From Hypsibius dujardini (Eukaryota > Tardigrada > Eutardigrada > Parachela > Hypsibiidae), in the NCBI GenBank assembly GCA_001579985.1, contig LRSR01011305.1, forward strand, positions 1 through 64,000: a stretch of 64,000 bases of DNA. Direction: 5' to 3'. The notes under the pieces were generated by a model. That model was not told where the DNA came from. It worked only from the letters and a program-made list of their open reading frames with translations, and made no database searches. Both the position numbers and the translations under genes were made by a program. Position 1 is the stretch's first letter. Every line of letters starts with the position of its first letter. Shown here one piece after another: positions 23,897-36,397 of this stretch.

Positions 23897-26800
23897 CTGC
23901 CACATCTGCTACATCTTTTTGCGCTTAAAATTCTCGAGAAACAGACCGACATAGAGTCAACAGATGTGAGCACAGACTCCAAAATTTGTTTTCTGAGGCT
24001 GGATTTAGCACCGAGAGAGAATTCCATATTGGGGGCCCAAAATTCAGACCGATCTACACCAGGTCCTGGAGACGACCAAATGCAAGACGAAACGGAGACT
24101 GTACCCTTAGACTGATACCGAAATCAGGGTTTCCAAAGATACTTTGACCGATTTCACACTAAAAAACATAGGCAACAGTCAAAAGATCGAAAGACTTGTC
24201 AAACTGCGGTTTAGTATCATCTGAGAGATTCTGAACTAACTCCTACCTTCAGCTCCAAACTGCGCAACAGCCATCAAATAAATCATTGCGACACAATGAC
24301 GGAACATAATCTACATATATTACCAGTGAAGCTTTTACGAGCACAAAGCGCGAATAAGAGTACTTTCGACAACCTTGAATGCCACCACAAACTGCAAAGC
24401 TATTTGCTGTTCTATGTACCATGTAATTTTTGCATTATACTTTGAGATGGTATGAAAACAAAGATGGTTTCCACACTGAACGATTGAAAATTCAATCCCC
24501 AACTACTGATTGACTACTTGCGTCACTCAAACTACAAGAACGTTTCTGTTTGAAGCCTTTTGCTATTCCTGATGATATTCATCTTTTGTCTTGTTCCTTT
24601 TTATAAAGAAATATTTTTGAATAAAACATTTTGAGTTCGAAATATACTGATTCATCAATAAAAGAGATACACGGATTGCAACTTGTCTGCGTTTGCATTT
24701 TAAAGTATAGTCTGACTCACAATCAACTCACGTTTAAGCTCCTACACATACCACGTGAGTGAGTAGATGTCTGGGCAGTTTCCATGCAACGGACGCAGTA
24801 GGACCCTTATGGATGCATTGCTAATCCTTGCGGCACTTGACCGTTCCACAGGAATCTGCCAAATAAAAAATGTACGATTGAAAATCTGTTTATGTGTGTC
24901 AAAGCATTGTGCCTTTTCTATATGTTATTTATTGTCGGCGCCATAAAGAATGTTTCCAAATGTATTGAATCTGGAATATGTCCACATGTATGTTATATCG
25001 GAATGGTAATGTCCTGATTATTTTCCATATCATTGTTTTATTTTATTCCCATGCTCCAACGTAGCAGCTGCACAATGAGTCGGACAACCGCAGTGAGAGA
25101 TTCCTCTCCTCAACGAGCACACTTTACCCATTGGACACGTGACTCCATCCCAGGACTCTATAAATATCAATAAGACCCTCTCAATAATAACTGTATTACT
25201 GTCGACTTACGGGTTACACCGGCGTTTGGATTTGATAAAAAATGCAACCGGGTCGCCAGCTCTGACGACCTGACATTTTTTTATCCACCCAAACTACTAT
25301 TTAACCCAGTATTGAAGTGAATGCGCGAACTTTTGGCCCTTACCAAAACAGTCAAAACACATGTGACGTCACAGGAGGCTCCCCTCCTATTATAACCAAC
25401 TTTTCACAATTTCAAATAGCGAAGTTACTCCAATCGTCCTAATCTTGAATTTTTTGGACATCTCTTCGAAATTACCAATTCAGGTTGCCAAAGATTTGGC
25501 CTACAGTGCATAGTTAAAAAGCTGTGGCGTGTAGACTCTAAAAAGTAGTCCGCCTCATTCCAAAACTAGTTATTTACGGTATTTTTAGGGTTTACTCAAT
25601 GTACCTTTTAAACAAAGCGTTTTAGACAAATTCCTGCAAAAATAAAATGGAAATTTTTAAAAACTATTCAAAATTCTGGAAAAAATATAGTGAGATTAAC
25701 TTTACCATTGAAATTTTGGTTGAAGTGTGAGGAAGAGATTTTTTGTGACATCGCATGTGCTTTTACTGTTTTGGCAGCGGCCAAACTTTATAAACTCACA
25801 GCTATGTTGAATAATAATTTGGGTTGAGAAAAAAACATTAAACAATCAGAGCTGGTGACTGGGTCACCCTTAAATTGCATAATCATCTCTCGCACTTTTA
25901 TCTCTCAGATCATGAACTCAATGAAAAATTAAAGAGCTTTCTTGAGTAATTAACGCAAACAGCCTCTGCAGTCTGGTGTTCCGCCACCATACGCACCAAA
26001 AATAAATGACTGCACGTTGTAGGTTTCCTCCGTCCACCCTCCCACTGCAGGCACTACTTGGCAGAATCCCCCCAAAAAGAAATGGTTCGCACTATAGTAT
26101 TGGTGCATTGGCTTTTGGCGTTGACTGATGCCCAACAAGTATCGCCTGTAATTATTACAACATCTTGTTGAGAGTTCAATTCCAAATCGGCAATAGAGAT
26201 CCCGAAATTGATACAATTCTATATACGATATTTCAAAGGAAGAGACACCATAGCAGTTTCAGTTTCCCATTCCCTGTAACTTCTGCAGATTCGACAACCT
26301 TCACCTTGCATGGGCCACCCTCGTGATGACTTTTGAGTTCGCTTTTTATGTCTATTATGGTTCAATTAAAAATAAAAATACTGATGATAAAAATAGCGAT
26401 CAAGAGCAGTTTAAAAATATTAAGGACATAGTAATGGAAATATTAGAAACAAAATAAAAACGGATTATGATTAATTACTTGATCTAAATTTCACAATTAC
26501 TTGCGAATATTTCTGTCGATGTGATTAGCGTTCCAACATACAGTGAATTTTTCTCTTTTTAAAAAAAAGCATAGTAGTAATAACTAAAAAACGGTCTGGA
26601 AAGTCTTGTTCGAGCGGTATCCAACTTGAGGCAACGGGAAAGTCAAATAGCCCATTCCAGTCTCATACGAGTTAGAGTTAATCATAGAGGATAACTATAA
26701 ACCCCCCCCCCCTTTATCCTATTTTTAATTTTTTGTTAAGAAATAAACAACAGTTCAATCGATTGTCTATTTGATTTTCTGTCGATTTTTGTGTCTGTTT

Positions 26801-27362
26801 TTGACTCTGAGTACGCTATAATGACAACATTTATTATAATTCGATTAGTTTCTGCGAATAAACTTTAGCACTATATGCGTCTTCGTCGTCTTCGTGACAC
26901 CTATGCATAATGTCAGGCATCAAAGCAAAGATTCTGAAACCCTGCAACAATATTATTTGTTTGATTGGTTTTGGATGATTTTCGACTGGTCTTTCGTACC
27001 GTTTGAAAGTACGAGTACTGTTACACAACGCGACCAGTAGGCTGCCAGTTCGCTTTATGGGATGTCTGGCTGGGCTCGAGAATTGGTTGTTACTATTACT
27101 CATTACCTTTGGATAATGTTGTTGTTAACGGTTTACTGAGAGATCTCTAGAGAATTTCTTTGTGCCGAGAAGAAAAAGTTTCATCCGAAAATGCCAAACG
27201 ATAAAGAGACGAATAGGGGAGCGGAAACGGCGACGCGTGCAGCAGCGGCAATAACAGCGTTCGGCACCGCCATTGGCATTCATTCCGTCGATCGCTACAA
27301 CCCCGGGGGGGGGGTAGTCACAGTTAAGACATAGCGAACGCCGTGGGTACCAAGCAAAGTTA
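23897..27362. other. No gene recognised; contains a foldback element
   Basis: AT-rich intergenic sequence. A foldback element occupies about 25,320-25,800. A C-tract lies at about 26,702-26,712 and a G-tract at 27,303-27,313. No kinase or cyclase exon that could extend the upstream receptor gene was found on the plus strand. Confidence 0.55.
25320..25800. mobile_element. Foldback MITE, TGACGTCA family, copy 1
   Basis: The left arm (ACTTTTGGCC...ACATGTGACGTCACAGGAGG) and the right arm (...TTTTGGCAGCGGCCAAACTT) are imperfect inverted copies around a centre near 25,560. The ACATGTGACGTCAC block and the CTCC...CCTAT segment after it recur in the element at 59,940-60,446 and in a half copy at 46,160-46,330. 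This is a family of non-autonomous DNA transposons. Confidence 0.7.
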
Positions 27363-29010
27363 AATGGCACTTAAGGGACCAGTCATGATACCGAAAGTCT
27401 GGAACAAGGAAACCAAAAATACTGAAATAATTATCCGACGCAACCAAATGGCAGAACATGCCCAGAAACAAACGGACGAAAATGTGCTCGCAATGCTGCC
27501 ACTCACTCTTGAGGAGAGAAGTGAAGCAGAATACTGCTATCTACGAACTGTCATTCAAAGGAGCTGGGCCGAACTGAAAGATTTCATTTAAAAATTCGCA
27601 CACCGAGCTTTTTGGTGAGCTAACAAAAAGCACTGGCATGACGGATCATCAAAGATACTGCATTGGTAAACACTATCTGAAGAGGTGATGAAGCTTTAGG
27701 ATGTTTTCGAAAGCGTAGGAAAAGCATTTACCGACTTGAAAAAGAGGATAAACTATTTAGCGAACTTCACAGCAACATGTTTCGTGACGTAACTATGATA
27801 GCTCCGAAAACACATCATAATTTTTCATCAAATCCGAAAAACCATCGACATAAAAATTCGTATGTAAAACGAGCGGCAGAGCTCGTGAGTTGAAATTTGC
27901 CATACGCTATAATCGACCCAGTTAATTTACACGGTGAGCAGTGACAACCGTGAAAACTATTGCGGAAATCATTTTGGCTCGAATTATTAAGAAACGAAGA
28001 GGCGCTAGGGACAAAACCGCAGTGGAGAATGAATCCGCGTCTACGACGACAGGTATCCACTTAATGCCAGATAGTTACAAGATAAAAACAGACTGGGAGT
28101 GTCCGTCAGCAGAACCGATTTGAGAGACAATAGATACGGCCTGACCGACCGACCGAAAGCGGCATGATCATTGGCAGGCGCTCAGAGGCTACGGCCGAGA
28201 ATTTTGGCCGAAGCAAAACTCTCACAAAGAAACGGTGGCGTGCGACTCCAATGTGGACTACAATTTCAAGCAGACCGTTGAAAGTTTGGACTCCGGGAAA
28301 ACAGTCTTCGTTCATCTGGCACTTGTCGACTGAGCCGACTGAGCCGACTGTTACACATAGTACCTCGATAAATCTGGCGAACTAGTCTGGCGGAAAGTTT
28401 TAATTTTTTTGCAAGAAATAGAATTCGAACCCGCTTGGTCTTTGAAATTGATGAACCAATTCCCCTTCCGGATGAGAATGACCTGTTCTACCAGGGAACG
28501 CAATGTTTCTCGTCTCATCTTGAAGAACTATTCTGCTTTGCTAAGGATGATTTGCGGGCCTAAATGAAACATTTCAAGAACCAGTTTGCTCAAATTCTCT
28601 ACGAGCTGACCACCGAGGACGACCACTCACGCAAATGTATCATGAAAAGCCAAACGTTGTTTACGCGTTCGGCGAGAGGCTTCGTTAAAGCAGCAATTGA
28701 TTACAGATGGTCGATTACAGTTGGGCAACTGTGCTGAATGTGCCAACTATGCCATGTATACCAATTATCTCCTTATAATCAATATGCAGCACAACTATTA
28801 CTGAATACAGCACTATGCCATGTGCTTGTTCCATCGCTAACCCTAACTTTTTTAATACATTTTTTCAGCAATCGTTGTTTTAAGTTATTTCGAACTAATA
28901 ATCCACTGTTTTCATAGATTCTGGATGGAAGAGGTCTTCCGTTGTGGTCCTCCAGAACGCATGAAAGCAATGACGCTACCCTAGAAGTGCGCGACGATAA
29001 AACCATTTGT
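27363..29010 (+). pseudogene. Unrecognised coding-like sequence, interrupted
   Basis: Several plus-strand stretches look coding by composition. An ATG-started 75-codon frame at 27,364-27,591 is charged and helix-like. Frames at about 28,390-28,560 read FLQEIEFEPAWSLKLM or, in another phase, EIDEPIPLPDENDLFY. No one frame stays open and I see no clean splice sites joining them. I do not recognise the protein. It may be a decayed cellular gene or part of an old repeat; a function should not be assigned. Confidence 0.25.
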
Positions 29011-29390
29011 AATATCCCTACGGTTAAGTCATGACTGATTCCTGCGTGGAAATAGCCTATGGAAAACAGATTGACATGCAGTTAAAATGGCTAAGTAAAG
29101 GGATTGGAGTATTTGATGCTTTCCAGCCTGTATCCAACACTGGTTGAGCTGGCTGGAATTTAGGCTGGGTATAACCTGGGTTCCTTATAGGTGCTCTTAT
29201 AGGTGCTGACCCAAGAAAAAAGGAGCAAGAAAACTTGGAAAGAAATCAATAAGGGCCGTTTCTTAACAGCTTCAGTAAAGGCTTTACGTTCCTTCGACCT
29301 TCTCTAACAACGTATTTATAAAAATTACACCGCCTACAAAAAGACGAAATCAAACGGTTTGTGATAAAGAACCGTACAAAAAAGATACTT

Positions 29391-30420
29391 TTAAAAGGAA
29401 GATATTCGTTGTATCGGTCCAACGTTTTCATCGTATTCTCCCTGCATATTGCCCGGAGGACTGTAGTTGGCCACCACATAGACACCATTCCGGCCTCGAC
29501 TTTGAGCTATTCCCATTTCCCTGGTTCCCTTCCATACCACCTGGGTGAAGTGTCCTGTAACATAAATATTTTGTTAAACGTATTGGCTCTCACCAGTCTT
29601 TGAGTAAGTTACCGGTGGGGCCTGTTCCAAACCATGAAAAGTAGTCCTCAACCTCGCTGTACCAAGCATCAACTGCCGTCGCGCCACTGGGAACGCTGTT
29701 AGCACTAGTCCAGTACAGATTTTCGCCATGTTGAGTTTGGCTGTGTACCATACTGCCCCTTTGGGCCAGATAATTGGCCCAGTTTTGCGCCACGTTGCAC
29801 AGCTACACAGTCGAAAATAAACGAATCGTCAATGAGCCACTCGATTCATTACATATTAAACCTTTACCTCTTGATTCAGCCTAAGGGGTGCGGCGCCGTG
29901 CATAGCTCGGTAGGTGTTGTGTGCACGCAGTGCCTCCGTCTCAAAAGCACCAAAACGAGATGAAGCCGCTCCTGGCATCTGACAGATCACGAATACATTT
30001 TTATGGGAAGGTCATGAAATGGTTACAGTGGTAATTTGGTGAAGGGCATTAATTAAACACAACTCGGGTTGGTTAAAATTTACGGGTAGACCAAAAAAGT
30101 GTCCCTAGAGAGTGCGAGCATACTGTAATGTATCCATTTTTGTTGAGGAGAACTCACATTGAGGCTTGATCCAGGTGGGCCGTACTGGTTAGGAGAGCCG
30201 GGCGATGCTAGTTCAGCTTTAATGCCATCGAAGTTGATGATTCCTTCAAATTTTTGGGCAAAACACATTTGAACGATAATATCAATAGTTTTATTTTTTA
30301 ATTCTTGCTTAATTGATGGGTCAAAAAAGTTTGTATTGCAGCAAAAAAGGCCTAATCGATGTACTTACCCGCAGCATTGGCGAAGACCACGAGGGTGGAG
30401 AGGGCAATAATACGCAACAT
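29391..30420 (-). CDS. Secreted CAP-superfamily protein (GAPR-1/SCP-like), 5 exons
   Basis: Exons 30420-30369, 30243-30158, 29978-29868, 29802-29613 and 29554-29391 (minus) join to 200 residues. The first 17 or so residues ([16 protein letters not shown]) are a signal peptide, so the protein should be secreted. A linker with [13 protein letters not shown] precedes the CAP domain, which begins near [13 protein letters not shown]. The domain signatures are intact: [16 protein letters not shown] and [10 protein letters not shown]. The four cavity residues of the family are all present: H103, E110, E133 and H148. Exon 4 uses the donor ACCG|GTAACT, because that keeps GPTGHFTQ in frame; a GT 18 bases later would not. 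Family members include GAPR-1 and invertebrate secreted venom-allergen-like proteins, with roles in lipid or sterol binding and extracellular defence; the role here is not known. Confidence 0.92.
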
Positions 30421-30490
30421 TCTTCTCAAGGTGTGTAAAAGAGAAAATTACCGTTCTGAATATAATTTTTCCGGAACCGAATTACAGCCC

Positions 30491-30497
30491 TTATATA
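30491..30497 (-). promoter_or_regulatory. TATA box of the CAP gene
   Basis: TATATAAGGG on the minus strand starts 77 bases before the CAP gene ATG, leaving room for a start site about 30 bases downstream and a short 5' UTR. Confidence 0.6.
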
Positions 30498-30500
30498 ACA

Positions 30501-31705
30501 GCGCGGAGCTTATTGGCGCGACCTTGCAGCATAATTTCGCTATCAAGTGTGGATAAATCCTCACGTGGACAATCGAAATTGATCGAGGTAACCCCATTGA
30601 TCACTAATTGTATGTAGATCACTGATTGTATGTAGATCACTGATTGTATGTGGAATAGTCCGCTTTATTCATACTGATTGGATTATTCGGGTTTCGGATA
30701 CCAGTTCGCGGAGAATTGCACCAATTTGTTAGCCAATTTTGGTTATTGTTCCGGTTTTGAGTTTTGGAGCCATTTTCTGATTTCATGTCGCCGCAGCTTT
30801 CGAATAAAGGCGCGTATCTGCTGATAATTGAAAATAGAAGCAGTAAAGGTTAATACGTAACATGTGCTGGTTCGTATTGTGATGCGACAACAGAGCGCCA
30901 AGAAATTAACAATTACAGAAAAGCAACTTCTAACCGTTTATCTGCTGGTATTCACAATCGACCGGCGATACGGTCGCATTAACAGTATGATAATTTTCGT
31001 CCACTGGTTGCAAGATCAGAACTCTCAATTTCGATGCAATTAACATCATACAAAAATAGCCCTACATTTACGTAAAATGTGCAAGGACCACCGATCAAGT
31101 AAGACAGACATGTATCGTCCCAGTTCAAGATCATTCTAGCTCAAGCTTAGGTCAAGACCATTTCGCTTTGAGCCTGCATGACACGATGTCTTTTCTTCCT
31201 TTGTGTCAACTTTCAGGGGCTAAAGGATCTTGCTGGTTAAGAGATTGAGCAATAAGAAGAACGGGAAAAAGACGTGTAGTCAGACAGTATAGACAGCCTT
31301 TACTCTACAGCAGCCTTCTCTGTAATTTTATGTTTGTTTTCTTATACTAGTACAAGCCAAGCCCGAGCTTTGCCCTCGCCTGTTTGGTTTGCATGATTAT
31401 ACATACATGAGCAATGAGTGACTGAGCAGATATGACGAAGTTGTGACACAAAAGCTGTAACGGCGTTCAGTTCAATCCATTCTAGATATGGACTAAAAAC
31501 CTTTTTCACTTTTCTGCACGCCCAGCGCATTACCCAATCGAGCCCGAGCCCATTTCCACTTCATTGCTATTTTCTGCCCATTCCCCTATTTGTCATCCAT
31601 TCTGTTGGTTACGCATCTTCGATTATTTTTGTTACACGCTCTTGTTGTTTATCAAACATTATTGTCGTGTTCCCTTTTTACTTTAGATATTTTCTAACGG
31701 CCTAG
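30501..31705. other. No gene recognised
   Basis: Intergenic. Near 30,600-30,655 there are three near-copies of TGATCACTGATTGTATGTAG, a short tandem repeat containing the palindrome TGATCA. Nothing else stands out. Confidence 0.5.
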
Positions 31706-31876
31706 CGGGAGTTGGGCAGGAAAAAAATCTGCTCTCGATGGGTCCCTCACACGCTCACGGCGGACCAAAAGCAAGCCCGGTTAGTTTTCTGCCAAAATTT
31801 AATCAACGACTTCGGCGGAGAGGACGAACGACGGTTGAAAGAGATCGTAACAGGTGATGAGATGTGGGGGTGTTGA
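31706..31876 (+). mobile_element. Mariner transposase fragment
   Basis: A 56-residue frame ends at TGA and contains SRWVPHTLTADQKQARL and EIVTGDEMW. These match the region of mariner/Tc1-type transposases that runs into the first catalytic aspartate (TGDE(K/T)W). No rest of the enzyme and no terminal inverted repeats were found, so it is a truncated relic of a DNA transposon. Confidence 0.8.
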
Positions 31877-34845
31877 GGTATTTCAAGGTTTCTATCGCTT
31901 GTTTTCCCGCAAGGGTTCACTTCTATTTTGTCAGTAGCATGAATTGTTATTCATTGCATTCGAAACCAGACCGGGATTCCCGTTACCAAGCCATGACCTT
32001 TGTACACAATCTTACGCGATGTTATCGTCGTCAGCATCGTGGACCGGAGTGCCTGCGCGACGCCCAGCTGCGACAGCAAACAACGCCGCCACCGCCAAGA
32101 CTAGGATATGAACAGTAGAGTGCATGTTTTAAACACACTTTTGCGAAATATTTTATAATAGTATAATGCTGCAAGGGCTTCAAGTTAAATAGCATTTTTT
32201 CGTTACTTCTGCGTTCTTCTTTGTTCGTTTGTTTTACGGGCTAATTAGGTCTACCGGTCTAACGCAGGCACGAACACTCCACATCTCCAGAAATGTTTGT
32301 GCGTGTATTGCGGATCCGGCACGTTTACCTCTTGATAAAACTGTACTGCTTCGCAAGGTCAACGGACAATCGACCTATCAACAGATATCTTGAATCGGCA
32401 GCAATTGCCACAAAGCTTCTGCTACATTTAACAATAACGGCAATTCTGATTATAATCTTCTGGCAGATGCTATCTGCAAGTGTGTATCACGTATTATTGT
32501 TCTTCTAGATCGTGAAAATTTTGAACGGCACTTAAGGTTTGTAGGGATGATGGGCCGAATAGTAACCATTTCGTCACGTTTTCCCCTCCAAAAAGTGTTA
32601 CGCTCATCAATGTCAACGGACACATTCTTCCGATAGCATATATTATCCATTACGTATAAACTGGTTCTCTGGGGGCGACACTTCAAATTCCCAGAGGAGT
32701 TAAAGTTCGGCCCTGGCATAGTCAGCGGTCGGTCACGTTTCCTATTCGAAAGTGTGCCGCCTTTCACAATCAGGGTAGTCGCGGTAGTCAGGGTAGTATA
32801 GCCTGCTGACAGCAACAAGTTTGCCTACGCCACAACCACTGCTCAGGCTGCGACTACACTCTGACTGAAGATCGTAAGACGCATGGCGCAGAAACATTGC
32901 AGTGTGTCATGAATTATAAATCGTAAACGGTATCACAACTTTTTGAAGCGAACCGATGTACGAAATCCTTGCACTGTGTTCTGCGGTAATCTGTAGTGGA
33001 CTCGCATGTTAATGCTTTTAGGTTCCGGAAAACCATGTCCGGAATGACGGTATTTGAGTGACTCATATCCGTCACACATCAAGATATTTTCTGATGTGTT
33101 ATCAGCTTTTTTTCAAATTTTTACGTCATTATCGGTTTTGTATATTTAAATCGGTTTGCTCCGATCATTTAGGAGAAGAGTTTACTGTCGGTACCTTCTA
33201 GAGAAGTCAAAACTAGCGATGTTAACGGTTGGAACCATTTAGGTTTCGTTTCAATTTCGGTTCAGTTTGATAGAGTGACGTATTGAAGTTTTGACCGGGG
33301 TGGGCCGAGGGGGGATGCTGACTTGAGGGGCCGACCTGAAATTTTGCTTAGGGCTCCAGCCCCCAGCACGCCCCGACTCGGACCCAGTATAAAAATTTGG
33401 GGGGCGAGGGGGGGGGTCCAGCACAGTCAGTACAACGGTCAATACGCCACTGTTTTGGTAGGTGAACCGTCTCAATTTTACCGGTTTTTTTGCGGTTTAA
33501 CTGGATACGAGATTGCGATGCAAAACTAACTAAATAAGCGAAATTCGACTGTAATAATTATCCGCGGGCAAAATTGTGCGGCTGAGCAATGGGTTTTGGT
33601 TTTGATTTTTGTACCGGTACTACCAACAAAAAATGTGGTGCGAAACTAGTTTTGGCAAGACTTAATTTCCCGCAATAAAGCTTTTTGAATGACACAAATC
33701 TACATAAAAACTCTTAACCGGTTTGCTCGGTAAGGTTTTGGTTAAAAACTGAATGTGATTTGAATCGACTTTGTTTAATTGCAAAAGCGAACCAGTAAAA
33801 CCGATTCTAAGCGCGGTTGAATAAACCGGTTTTACTAAACCGTTAATCACTCCCAACTGAACTATGAGCAGATTAAAGGATTCAGAATTACAGAGAGCAC
33901 AATTGATCAGCCTCTACCTTTTCGTCTGAAACAATTGCGCACTCTTGTACCTGGCCATTTTGCTTTGAATTTGACACGCTCCGTCGACCACACGGCACTA
34001 CAAAATGTTTTGTTATTTTTGCTTTTCTAGACAAGCGATCTTCCAGCACGAGCGGCTCGCCATAAAAATATATGTTTGTCTAATGTGAAAAATAAATCTA
34101 CACTTGCAATGGAAACGTCTGTAAAAGAAGCAAATGCACGTCTTACGCACCTAGAGACAATGTGACAGCAGCTGTAAAATCAAACGGAGACAGCGGGTAT
34201 AGCTAGGACAAAGTAACAACAGCCACTCGCATACACACTTAACATAAAAACATAGTGTACAATTAAAAAGTAAGTCGAAGCCTGCAAATGATGTTTTTCT
34301 ATGCTACCGCTACCAGACTAATGGATCAAAGTTTTATCATTCACTTTCTCTTTACACGACTGCCGCCAAACCCGAAGCCGAACTTGGAGGAGGCAATAAA
34401 GATGGAGCAGGGGTCAGGCGCTTCAGGGCCTTCGGCTGCTGCTTCTTCCGGAGGCGTTGCCGAAGGGAGTTGAAATTCTACATAACCCTCCCATGAATGC
34501 GTAAAAATTGAACTCCGGGACCACAATGTAATCAACGTAATGTGATGAACTGAACTATACTAATGTGCTTTATTCATGAAAATTTTCAGCTCAGTTGTGA
34601 AATACGTAAAATCACTTCACCAATAAATTATTAATATAATCTCACATGGGGCGTGAGGCATCTAAGCAATTGTCCACGCAGACAAGAAAGGTCTAAGTAA
34701 GCGTCCGCTTAGACTAAAGTAATTTATGTAACAATCGCCGAGAAGCGAAGTACTAAGTAATTCTCGATTAAAAATAATAACTAGCAAGTGTATGTTATAC
34801 ACTAAGAAATGCGGAGCTCGCGTATTGATAATTGGGGCAATGGGC
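31877..34845. other. No gene recognised
   Basis: Contains G-rich runs near 33,296-33,316 and 33,400-33,417 that could form G-quadruplexes, and several short frames. A 122-codon minus-strand frame (32,450-32,818) and a compositionally biased stretch at 34,365-34,473 do not match any family I recognise. Confidence 0.45.
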
Positions 34846-35120
34846 AATGGGCAAGGACGTCACGTCAGACACACGGACAGCGCGTCGCCCACCCACACGG
34901 CGTGGGCGGACCGTACACGTGGGCATGCGTACGCGTGGGCGAGGCCGGACATCAAACCGGCCACCAGCAGAGCTGAATGCAGCGCTGCGTGACGTCATAC
35001 ACACAGCGCGTCGTCCTCGCCCACGCGCCCACGCGGACCATACACGTGCCCATGCGTACGCGTGGGCGTGCGTACGCATGGGCGAGGCCGGACATCAAAC
35101 CGGCCATCAGCAGAGCTGAA
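34846..35120. repeat. GC-rich tandem duplication of a ~135-145 bp unit
   Basis: Two adjacent units end GAGGCCGGACATCAAACCGG CCA(C/T)CAGCAGAGCTGAAT. Each begins with a CRE-like GACGTCA and contains runs of CATGCGTACGCGTGGGC and its relatives, many self-complementary. It stands out sharply from AT-rich neighbours. The flanks also resemble each other (AAGAAATGCGGAGCTCGCG and AAGAAATGCTTCGCTCGCT). Confidence 0.75.
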
Positions 35121-35356
35121 TAAGAAATGCTTCGCTCGCTCCGCATGATAATATACCTATACAGTAACTCCATAACTCTAACTCCAGAATGACCCCAGTA
35201 CCCGATGACTTCACAGTATTATACCTATTCATTAACTCCATAAGTCCAATTCCATATCGATATTTAACATCAATTTATAAGCTTTGTGTCAAAACACGCT
35301 AGTAGTGGTGCACCCGATTATAAAAGCAAGGTCAAGGATCTGTTCGGAAACAGTAA
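35121..35356. repeat. Copy of a dispersed repeat, reverse orientation
   Basis: About 35,150-35,310 carries CCATAACTC... blocks, ATTTATAAGCTTTGTGTCAA and CTAGTAGTGG. Read on the other strand this matches 47,340-47,420 and parts of the 10-11 kb tandem units. Confidence 0.6.
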
Positions 35357-36397
35357 TTAAATCATTCGAAACAGTCCCTTGACTCCGGTCCGGTAGTCTG
35401 CACTCGATGCCAGGAAGATAATCTGCAATGAAATTACTGTTTCAGCATAAAGGAAGACTCGTGGTACGTCAATTATACTCCTAATTACCGGGCATCCAGC
35501 AAAACCGCAGAGCCCTAACAACCCCGAGATCCACAACCTCAACATCTGGTCCACAGCGTAAACACCAGGAAACAGTGAGACTATGATCGGTCCGGGCAGG
35601 AAACAAATACAATACCAAGCGAACGATCCAATTAACATTTTCGCAATCGATATTTGTCGTTTTTGAGTGGTGCTCAAACGAGCATTTTGCCCGTTCGGTT
35701 CGAAGGGAACCGCTAGGTTCGGTCGGTTCCTATTCGCCGTTCCAATGCGAACGAACAAAATAGTATAAATGATCCCCATCAAACCAATGGGAATGTATGC
35801 CCCAATGACGAACCAGAGAGTTCCATAGAACCCGTCAACGTCAGTTTCAAATGCACAGCCAGCAGGGCCGATAATAGTTTGACCACCAATCCCGAAATAA
35901 ACAGGTAAACTGTCACTAATACCGATCAACCATGGAATGATAATCATGCAGATCAAGACTTTTCTGGAGACCCAGGCGTCGTAGTGATGAGGATAGACAA
36001 TGGCGACAAAACGATTGACAGCGAGAAATAATGCAGCCCAGTTGTCGGTGTGGTCGGAGGCGGTGTTGAAGAAAATGAGGGTTGGACAGTGAACGAGGGT
36101 TGTGTTGTTGATGAGGGTGAGATAGGAAGAGATGTTTAAGATGGGACAAATAACAGCACAGATGAGCAGTTGGATGAGCATGCTGTGGAAAATGAGAACG
36201 CAGGAACCACGGAGAAGGAGCTCGCGAAAACGGCATGAAGCACTGAGGAGGAGGACGAGCAGGACGCTACCGAAGAGGCTGACAGAGATGGTTAAAATGA
36301 ACCAAACTCGCAGCGCTGAAGAGTCATATGGAATGGCAGTCGCAGATTTGTTTTGAAAAAGGAGCGAATCATTTTCTGACTGCAGCGCATTAGACAT
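35357..36397 (-). CDS. Rhodopsin-type G-protein-coupled receptor, intronless, complete
   Basis: A single uninterrupted frame from the first ATG (36,397) gives 346 residues with seven membrane helices. The N-terminus has NDS and NKS sequons. TM3 ends NRFVAIVYP in the DRY position, as in several invertebrate orphan receptors. TM6 has CFLPGP in place of CWxP. TM7 ends CPVIRSI with no NPxxY. The frame continues upstream without ATG, so the true start could only be here or in another exon. Its lack of introns contrasts with the two- and three-exon receptors nearby and may reflect a different subfamily or retrocopying. Orphan receptor; ligand unknown. Confidence 0.88.
   Translation of the reverse strand: MSNALQSENDSLLFQNKSATAIPYDSSALRVWFILTISVSLFGSVLLVLLLSASCRFRELLLRGSCVLIFHSMLIQLLICAVICPILNISSYLTLINNTTLVHCPTLIFFNTASDHTDNWAALFLAVNRFVAIVYPHHYDAWVSRKVLICMIIIPWLIGISDSLPVYFGIGGQTIIGPAGCAFETDVDGFYGTLWFVIGAYIPIGLMGIIYTILFVRIGTANRNRPNLAVPFEPNGQNARLSTTQKRQISIAKMLIGSFAWYCICFLPGPIIVSLFPGVYAVDQMLRLWISGLLGLCGFAGCPVIRSIIDVPRVFLYAETVISLQIIFLASSADYRTGVKGLFRMI

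Noticed and set aside
29590-29612. Longer exon 4 of the CAP gene using the GT after GACTG
   Set aside because: It shifts the frame of the next exon and destroys the GHFTQVVWK signature; the donor ACCG|GTAACT keeps it.
32450-32818. 122-codon minus-strand frame
   Set aside because: No recognisable domain, no ATG at the frame start, and no splice partner.
34341-34473. Peptide ending FGFGFGGSRVKRK on the minus strand, reminiscent of a neuropeptide with a dibasic end
   Set aside because: Both strands are open, there is no signal peptide and no repeat of the motif; too little to support a neuropeptide gene.
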